64,000 bases of DNA from Mantis religiosa (Eukaryota > Arthropoda > Insecta > Mantodea > Mantidae): contig JAUKNK010000333.1 in NCBI GenBank assembly GCA_030765055.1, positions 328,501 through 392,500 on the forward strand, written 5' to 3'. Positions within the stretch are counted from its first letter, which is position 1. Every line of letters starts with the position of its first letter. Below, piece after piece: positions 56,621 to 64,000 of this stretch. Both the position numbers and the translations under genes were made by a program. The notes beneath the pieces were generated by a model. It made no database searches, had not been told where the DNA came from, and worked only from the letters and a program-made list of their open reading frames with translations.

Positions 56621-59283
56621 TAGATTAGATTAGATTGATTTGCGTTCAGTAGGTTCACTTGTAGCCAGAAAAGGCTGTGAACATTGAACATGTCTAGAGG
56701 TATAAAGTTTAATAGCGTATATATGTACAAAAGTTAACATAAGACACATATTATAGTACACAGGCAATATGAACAATATGGAAAACAAAGCAGGGATAAT
56801 TATATTTGATACAAAATGAAACACTTTTTAAACCAGCTTTCACTTGGCTTATGCCAGTACGTCTCAACCTTTTTGCAATGGATACCATTCTTGTTATTTA
56901 TTAAATACATATAGATTAAAAATAAACTTTCAGCTTGCATCAAATATTTATAAGTAATGATTTGTTATTGGAATAGTTAAATACTACTTATAGAGCTACA
57001 GAAGCATTATCAGGATAATTTGTCATTCAGATAATCTTGTACAGAATAAAAAGATTTTGAGCAAAGGTACTCTCTAACAGCTTTTCTAAAAGCACCGAAA
57101 TTATCTACTTTTTCTTTAAGAACATTAGGAAGTGCGCCAAATATTTTGATACTTTCATAATACACACCTTTCTGGAAGCAAGAAAGTTTAGCACTGGGAT
57201 AATGGATATTATACTTTTGTCTAGTGTTTATTTTGTGAATTACATTATTTGTTGCAAATAACGCACGATTGCATACAAAGAATTTTAGGATCGAGAATAT
57301 ATACATGCAAGGAAGCGTTAATATCTTCAATCTTGTAAAAAGATCTTTACAGGAGCATCTGGTGTGGGTGTTAGTAATGATTCTTATAACCCTCTTTTGC
57401 ATAAGGAATATTTTTTTACTTTCTACTGAGTTGCCCCAAAATAATATTCCATACTCCATAATAGAGTTAAAGTATGCATAATATACCAATTTAAGTGTGT
57501 CAATAGAACTCACATTAACCAGCTCTCGGATAGCATAACAGGCACAGCTAAGTTTAGGTAAGATATAATTTATGTGAGCTTTCCAGTCTAAACATCTGTC
57601 CCTTGAAGGCCCAGAAATTGTATGCTGTCAACTTCTTCTAATAACATATCATTAATCCCGATTTCTATTTCAGTATGTGATGTACGACAGGTTATAAATT
57701 TGACCACTTTTGTTTTGTCTAGATTCACAGATAATTTGTTTGCTTTAAACCAGCATGACATACAGTTCAAAACATAATTCATTTTAATTGTACACTCGTT
57801 TAAATTTGTACTGGTCACCAGGACACTAGTGTCATCAGCAAAAAGAACTGTACTTGCAATGTCCTTTATATAAAGTGAGAGGTCATTTATATAGATAAGA
57901 AATAATAAAGGCCCTAACACGGAACCTTGGGGTACTCCATGAGTTACTATTTTCCAGTTTGAAGTTTGTTTTTCATAACCAATATCACTGACAGCTACTT
58001 CAACACTCTGTTTTCTTTCATTTAGATATGATATAAACCATCTTAAATGTTAATTTTTTATCCCATAGAATTCCAGTTTTGCTATAAGAATGTCATGATT
58101 AACACAATCAAAAGCCTTTGCTAGATCACAAAAAATTCCACCTACATGTCTTTTATCATTTAAGGCAGTCAACACTTCATGTGTAAGCTTGTAAGTTGCA
58201 TTAATGGTCGATATTCCTTTTCTGAATCCAAACTGATCACTGACAAGTATGTTGTTACATTCAAGGTGTTTATACAGTCTGGTGAACATTACTTTTTCAA
58301 GAACTTTTGAAAATATTGGCAAGAGAGATATTGGTCTATAATTTGAAACATTATTGCGTTCGCCTGTTTTGAAAAGAGGTTTAACAACTGAGTATTTCAT
58401 TCTGTCAGGGAAAATACCAGTCTTTAGAGACTCATTACATAAATAACTAAGGGGAATGATAATTTGTGAGGAGCAAGATTTTAGGATTTTTGTAGTTATT
58501 TCATCATAACCGGAAGAATTCTTCATTTTTAAAGAGTCAATAATTTTATTTATTTCAGAAGGTGTAGTTAAACTGATTTTAAATGTAGGTACATTGTTTG
58601 TGAAACTTGAACTTAGAAATTCTAGTGCTGCATCTTTACTTCCATAATTAATATTTAATTTTTTTGTTACATCCAAAAAGAATCTGTTAAACAATTCTGC
58701 AACTACAAGAGGTTTGGCAATTTCATGATTGTCAACATTGAGTGTTATTGGGCAATTTTCTGATGAGTGTTTACGTGTCACATTTTTTATTATATTCCAA
58801 GTGGTTTTTATTTTATTGTCTGAGTTTTGAATTAGTTTATTATAATGCAATACTTTAGCTGCTATTATTACCTTCTTTAGAAGTTTACAATATTTTTTGT
58901 AGTACTTTTTTAAATACAAATTGTTACTGATTCTAACTTGCTGATATAGTTCTCTTTTGTGCCTGCATGAGGTTTTAATTCTTAAAGTGAGCCAGGAATT
59001 GTCTTTTTTAAAGTTAAATGTTTTTTTATACTTGGATGGGAAGCAGAATTCAAAATTAGTTTTAAAGCATTGAAGAAAGCTATTATATTTGTTGTTGGTT
59101 CCATTAACCTCATAAGTTAGTTTCCAAGATTCAAGTTTAAGGATCTTACTAAATTCATTCAGAGTATTTTCGTTTATTTCCCTATATTTAATATATGTAT
59201 ATTTAGGTTTGAGTTTTAAATTTATCTTATCAATCCTTAGAATTTGTGCATCATGATCTGATAGGCATCTGATTGAGTTCACC
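56621..59283 (-). mobile_element. CR1-like LINE inserted in I-like ORF1, 5' truncated
   Basis: The minus frame 59282-58050 (410 codons) begins at the end of the endonuclease (LSDHDAQILRI) and includes the RT: SSGYDEITTKILKSCSSQII, VSNYRPISLLPIFSKVLEKV, GGIFCDLAKAFDCVNHDILI. After a stop near 58050 the RT continues with GPLLFLIYINDLSLYIKD, VLFADDTSVLV (catalytic FADD, 57850-57820) and LSVNLDKTKVVKF. The C-terminal part is at 57513-57010. The 3' end has tandem ATTAG/GATT units at 56622-56640. Lesions are few, so insertion was fairly recent. CR1 versus another jockey-superfamily clade is not settled. Confidence 0.85.
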
Positions 59284-60235
59284 GCAAAGAACGAGGTGAG
59301 CTAGTGTCCACTCGTACCCTGTTTCTTACCTTTGATCGGGTAGATCTCCGGAAAAGGATTAAGGCAGGATATGAAGCTATTGAAGTGAGGCAGTACATAG
59401 CCAATCCATTGAGGTGTTATAAATGCCACAGCTTTGGCCCCAAGAGTGATTCATGTAATTAACGTAGTGGAAGTCAAGCATGACAATGCATGCACTTCAT
59501 GCGCAACGTGTGTTAACTGCAGTGGTAATCATTCATTAAACCCAAGAGAATGTCCCCGTTTTATGGAGGAGAAGGCAATCCAATAGATCCGGGTAAGAGA
59601 GAGGGTGTCCTTTGTGGAAGCCTGGAAACTCTTGCATATTCGCCAGCCTTCTGTACCTAGGACCGTTACTTATAGTGCAGTTGCAGCTAAGCCAGTACCT
59701 AGACATGAAATTGTAACAGAAACCAGCAAAATAAATGGGGAAGTAATATCTGAAAGTTCAATTACACCAAGATGACAGCCAAAGCAACAAACACCAGCAC
59801 GAACAACAGTGAGTGCGCTGACCAAGTCAAGTCCTAAGAAGAAGGAGTCAGCCAAGTCACCACCGAAAGCATCTACTTCAAGAACATGTGAACCAATTAT
59901 ATATAATGTATCGCCAAGGAAATTTATGACCTCTTATGTCAGAACGGACTTCCTTAAGGAAAATAGTAAGACCAGTGAAAGGAGAGCTAGCCAGCACAAA
60001 AGTCTGCGAACATCTCCTCCGTCAACAACATCTGAGGAACCATCTGTAGAGGACGTCGATAAGTTACCAGTACGGAAGCCGTCCTCCTCCATTCACGATG
60101 TGGAGAGGGTAGATCCTGTCCTCACTGCCCAAATGACAGTGAGGAATTGGCAGGAAAGGCCTGCTGAAAATGCTAGCCCAGCCTGGAAGAAAAGGAACAA
60201 ATTGGTTCGACCACCACTGGGCATGTAGTTTTTGT
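59284..60235 (+). mobile_element. I-like LINE copy 3, rest of ORF1
   Basis: The frames resume with RKERGELVSTRTLFLTFDRV, YEAIEVRQYIANPLRCYKCH, and after breaks CVNCSGNHSLNPRECPRFME, a zinc-knuckle region. The final frame (59809-60228) has SPKKKESAKSPPKASTSRTC and FMTSYVRTDFLKENSKTSER, the counterpart of copy 1 (KFKSSYKRSDFLKDITK). A stop at 60226-60228 ends ORF1; no endonuclease follows, so the copy is truncated there. Confidence 0.78.
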
Positions 60236-60457
60236 CATGGCAAGTTGAAATTGAAAGTAGTAATTTTTATGCGTTTTGTTATTTTATTGGTACTTAAGTT
60301 ATTTAATTATCTTTCTTCCATTTGCGCTTATTTATTTTATTGTCATTTTGTTTTGATTTGCTTTTTAAATTTTGAATAATTTATATCTGGTTCTTTGCCA
60401 TGAATTAGTTTTCGTAACGGTGCTGTTGACTGCTGCAGTTGAGCGCCGTATACACAT

Positions 60458-60549
<92 letters not shown>

Positions 60550-60567
60550 TATCATCATCATCATCTC
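60458..60567. repeat. (ATC)n microsatellite
   Basis: About 36 ATC units with one ATT. Frames of Ser, His or Met across it are artefacts. Confidence 0.97.
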
Positions 60568-62150
60568 TCAGTGCACATTGTTAATCTCTGTAAACAAAAT
60601 GCTAGTAGGAAGAAGGGTATAGCTTGCACATTGATTAGATCAACAGTTCCCACTCTGTTTAAAGGCCAATCTCAAATATGTCGGAAGCAGTGAAAAATGC
60701 CAGCCTGCTCTCTATGGTAATGTCAGCTTTCAGAAATAAATTCACAACAAATGTAATTTTAAAGTAAAATTATAACAAGTGAATTTTGCCAATCAATTTC
60801 TATTGATTACTCTATTAACTGACAGAATCATCAGATAGCAAATATATATCCAGCAAATGTTTAATTACACCAACAAGGAGTAGTAATTATGTTATTGTAA
60901 TTTGGAATAAATGTTATATATTTCCTTTGAAATAGTACATATGATACTTAGCACTACAAATATGTTCTCAATTTCAAATATAATAACTATAAACACATCT
61001 TAATAAATGTGTTATGTTACATAAAAATATATGCAAAATTTAACTCAGAAATATCAATTATTTAAATTGGTTTGCACCAATAATATACATACTCTTTGTC
61101 TATTGTCGCTGTTTTCCAACACTAGTTATAATATTGTACCACAAATCTAAGAATACTCTGTTTACATATATATACATAAATATAAATATAATAACATATA
61201 GGTTCATAAATTAAATTATAAATAATTAATTAAAAAGATAAACCTTACTTCACAAAGTAACGGCATCATTATAGAATGCCTCAAAATAATAAGTTTATAG
61301 CCTCACAAACAATAGATTAGATCGATGTTGGCAGCCTTTGTAAAGTATAGCTCAGTTGATCACATTGATGGTCAGCATTTATGGGTAGAAACTCTCAAGG
61401 TGTGACAGTAAGAGTGTTGAGGAAGGCAAGATAAACAAGAAGTGACATCACCAAGAAATGAAATCAATGGTATAATGGTAAAACTCAATTCCATTATTAA
61501 CAAGGGGAAATAAATATATTAAACAAATGTAACAAGTTTTCATCACAGTTTGTTATGCACAGGAATTTTGTATACCAACTTATCAAATTTAGGACCCTTT
61601 ATCGCATGCTTCTGCTACCATTTTGTAATACTTCCTCTTTTTTTGGGAGGGGTGTACTACCACTATGTAAGCCCATTTAACCTCTGAGATGCATAAGTTT
61701 GTCTCATGATACAATAACTATCTTGGATTCAGAACTCAAAGGCAATTCCTTTTGTGCAATTACATTTTTTTCCCAAAAGGAAGTGAATTTGTGGGATGAT
61801 TCAAAGAGTTAGTATCGCAAGGAAATATGAGTAAATTACTGTTCAGATTACTCCCAAAATTATGTTTTACTGTATTAATAGCAGAAATTAATGATATTAC
61901 ACTGCTGTTCATAAGAAGATAACAGATTTCATGACTATTATAACTGCATGTTTCAATAAATTATTAAATATATTCAGAATTTAACATTAAGCTTTAACTA
62001 TGATTACAAGTTCCTTTTTAAAAATAATTTTAAAACACTAACAAGGTTACATAGATTTACTTTCTTGCTAAACTAGATTATTGTAATGTAACATAACTTT
62101 TACTTAGCATCAGACCTCACATAAATTTTGTTTTCTGAACCTTGGTAATA
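60568..62150. other. intron sequence, no feature recognised
   Basis: Long AT-rich stretch without supported coding, RNA or repeat features. No exon with ABCA TMD2 similarity was seen. Confidence 0.35.
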
Positions 62151-62258
62151 CAATAGAACCTTCCGTTAATTGGTGGAAATTAATCTTTTCTTCATACTAG
62201 CCATATATAGGCTAAGATTTTTCATAGATTATTGAATTTTTCATATTCACTCTATCTA
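62151..62258 (-). mobile_element. SINE family B fragment
   Basis: TGGAAATTAATCTTTTCTTC, ACTAGCC and ATTGAATTTTTCATATTCAC are the reversed body of family B. The tRNA head is missing. A pogo-like element adjoins on the right. Confidence 0.6.
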
Positions 62259-62259
62259 T

Positions 62260-63136
62260 CAGTAGAACCTTGTTTACCCAGATCAGTTATGATTGGGGCC
62301 AATCCGAGTTAACGAAAATCCGGATTATCTGGAGAGTGACGGAAAAATGATAAAAAATGTATACATCATCAAAATACATTTAATAGAGTTTAGGTAATTT
62401 CTTTCAGCACAGTTTCACCAAAACATACATATTCTGTATATACCGTAGTAGTCAATGTATTTGCACTGTACACAATATAGCCACAAACTAGTTGCCAATA
62501 AAAATGGCAGTGAGCTTCTACTGTCCCAATTTAGTGCATTACTTATGAGCAGCGCAATCTTGTTTTCATTTTAATATATAAATTGATTTGACAATGTTTC
62601 AGTTTGACTCTTGAAATAAAGCATTAATTTCTGTATTTTCTACTGCTTGTGCATGGGTCATAACTACAGCTGGTTCATCAATACCATCTGAATCTGGATA
62701 CTTTTCATTTTTGGTAACACTGCATGATGCAATAATGCCTTCTTCTGTAATTGATTTATAACCTCTGTCATTGTCGTTTGGTAACCAATAATTGTCAAAA
62801 TCTTCTTGATTCACATCACAAGAGGCCACTGATATTTTTAAAAATGTATATAAGATTTTCTTCCCCATTTTTTCTTCTTCCTCAGTCTTGTTTTCTGGTA
62901 TGTCACACACACCGGGCCTCAACTTTTTCCATGACTTTATCAAAGTTTCTCTTCCAACCTAGTTCCGAGCTGGTGTGGTGAATGCAGTGAATTTGCCCAC
63001 TGGCAAGACAATTCAATAATGTACCTAATAAGAATAGCAATTGTAAAACAAGTATTCATTCACTATGCTAAATAGAAATTTTTTTTTCAGAACTGATCTG
63101 GGTTATCTGATTGTGCAGGTTAATGAGGTTTTACTG
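62260..63136 (-). mobile_element. pogo/Tigger-like DNA transposon, deleted
   Basis: CAGTAGAACCTTGTTTACCC at 62260 and the complement of the right end, CAGTAAAACCTCATTAACC (ending 63136, followed by TA), form pogo/Tigger-type terminal repeats. The minus frame 62943-62599 encodes KSWKKLRPGVCDI, QEDFDNYWLPNDNDRGYKSI and TEEGIIASC, then INALFQESN, the C-terminal region of Tigger-like transposases after the catalytic core. The core and DNA-binding domains are missing. Confidence 0.75.
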
Positions 63137-63769
63137 TATAAACATTGCTGACTCAACCAGCCCCCTGCAAGCTGTTGGCTTCTGTTGAACTTGTGGCATT
63201 GTCGTTCTGTACCGTCCTGCCTTTTACATGGGAGATCATCAACAGCCAATAGATTACACTGAAGCATAATGACATTATTCTAAACAACGCATTAAAATAA
63301 AATATCCTTATATCTTGTGGTACTTATGATGTTATTAAAAGCACATTAGGTTGAACCTTCCAAGCCCCTCTTGGAAGGGAGTTGTTTGGTTGGGTAGGCT
63401 TCGGCAGGGCAGTATTTTCTGAAACCAATGGGTGTTGGAAATATGTGTCTGGTTCGCTAGCAGAAGGGTAGTGAGACACCTCAAGGTCTCTGGTACTAGC
63501 CTGGTGTGCTAGATCACTGGCAGCCCAACCGAGGTTATTGGTAGTCTCCCTGTATGGGAGAGGGGTTTGGAACTAGCTACCATCCTACTGGAAAACCCTG
63601 GGGCATAGCATTTAGCTTACTGGAATTTAGGAGGGGACCTCAGTCCTCAGGTAGACCCTGACCATAAATGTCATTGTGTGGTGACTCAGAACCATGTTAT
63701 CACCTTTACAGCTTACAAGGTTGGTGCTTATTATCTCCTTTGGATGGAAGGGGAGTTTTAAACCTGTAC
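63137..63769. other. unassigned segment with a GC-richer block
   Basis: From about 63360 to 63670 the sequence is richer in G+C than its surroundings (CCAAGCCCCTCTTGGAAGG, GGAAAACCCTGGGGCATAG). It looks like the 5' UTR of another non-LTR element, but no coding region confirms this. A hypothetical start follows the CA repeat at 63826. Confidence 0.3.

Positions 63770-63823
<54 letters not shown>
63770..63823. repeat. (CA)n microsatellite
   Basis: About 27 uninterrupted CA units. Confidence 0.97.
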
Positions 63824-63828
<5 letters not shown>

Positions 63829-64000
63829 CCTTTTTTGGTCTCATGGAATCTCAAAATGTGTTTATTTGGTGAAACCTCAATTACAAATTTTTGGGTGAAA
63901 TATTGTACCTATAAGCAAATAGTAGGGAAAATAAAACAACTGTGTGTAAGAGATTTTCAGAAGCAGCAACAGTGATAATCTTAAGCTTTATAGTAGTCAT
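63824..64000. other. unassigned edge of the window
   Basis: A + frame from 63826 reads MPFLVSWNLKMCLFGETSIT and stays open to about 63975. It vaguely recalls the start of LINE endonucleases, but no conserved residue set confirms it. Confidence 0.25.

Noticed and set aside
60343..60693. Poly-His, poly-Ser and poly-Met frames
   Set aside because: Translation of the (ATC)n microsatellite.
53883..64000. Further ABCA exons (TMD2 or NBD2)
   Set aside because: I found no frame with the expected motifs next to splice sites; the gene probably continues outside the window.

Overview
The window is animal nuclear DNA, almost certainly from an insect or other arthropod with a large, transposon-rich genome. 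It has small exons split by multi-kilobase introns, GT-AG splice sites, long microsatellites and dense non-LTR retrotransposons, Penelope-like elements (PLEs), tRNA-derived SINEs and Tc1/mariner remnants. There is no bacterial-type gene organisation. I cannot name the species. The repeat mix resembles that of large insect genomes, but this is inference.

The only host gene I can support is an ABCA-family (ABCA3-like) ABC transporter on the + strand. Eight internal exons (1597-1770, 12188-12369, 20627-20764, 36647-36764, 38862-39016, 44890-45045, 50053-50263, 53633-53882) join in one open frame of about 461 codons. They encode the end of the first transmembrane domain, the whole first nucleotide-binding domain (Walker A, Q-loop, signature, Walker B, H-loop) and the linker after it. 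The 5' exons and the second half (TMD2, NBD2) lie outside the window. Intron 6 appears to use a GC donor.

Everything else is intronic and mostly transposon-derived. Intron 1 (1771-12187) holds PLE ends, a rearranged I-like LINE (minus), a CR1-like 3' end and two SINEs. Intron 2 holds a jockey-like LINE (minus) split by a PLE, and an RNase H-bearing LINE (plus). Intron 3 (about 15.9 kb) holds a full-length RTE-like LINE (23348-32657) inserted in a SINE cluster, with a full-length I-like LINE (25031-31032, minus) nested inside it; both insertions keep target-site duplications. The same intron holds two compact PLE derivatives, a hAT remnant and a solo LTR. Intron 4 has a Tc1-like fragment and a SINE. 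Intron 5 has a PLE nested in a PLE, both with inverted arms and 12-13 bp duplications. Intron 6 has SINEs and LINE and transposase remnants. Intron 7 has a microsatellite of about 1.1 kb and a dead mariner. Intron 8 (open at the window edge) has SINEs, an I-like ORF1 interrupted by a CR1-like LINE, and a pogo/Tigger remnant.

The most notable observation is a series of PLE derivatives (9687, 33731, 34636, 39243, 39861, 44003). Each has one inverted arm, or a short stub of it, plus a short tail at one end only; five of the six are flanked by 12-13 bp direct repeats. Several PLE copies also carry hammerhead-ribozyme-like motifs overlapping the end of the GIY-YIG reading frame.
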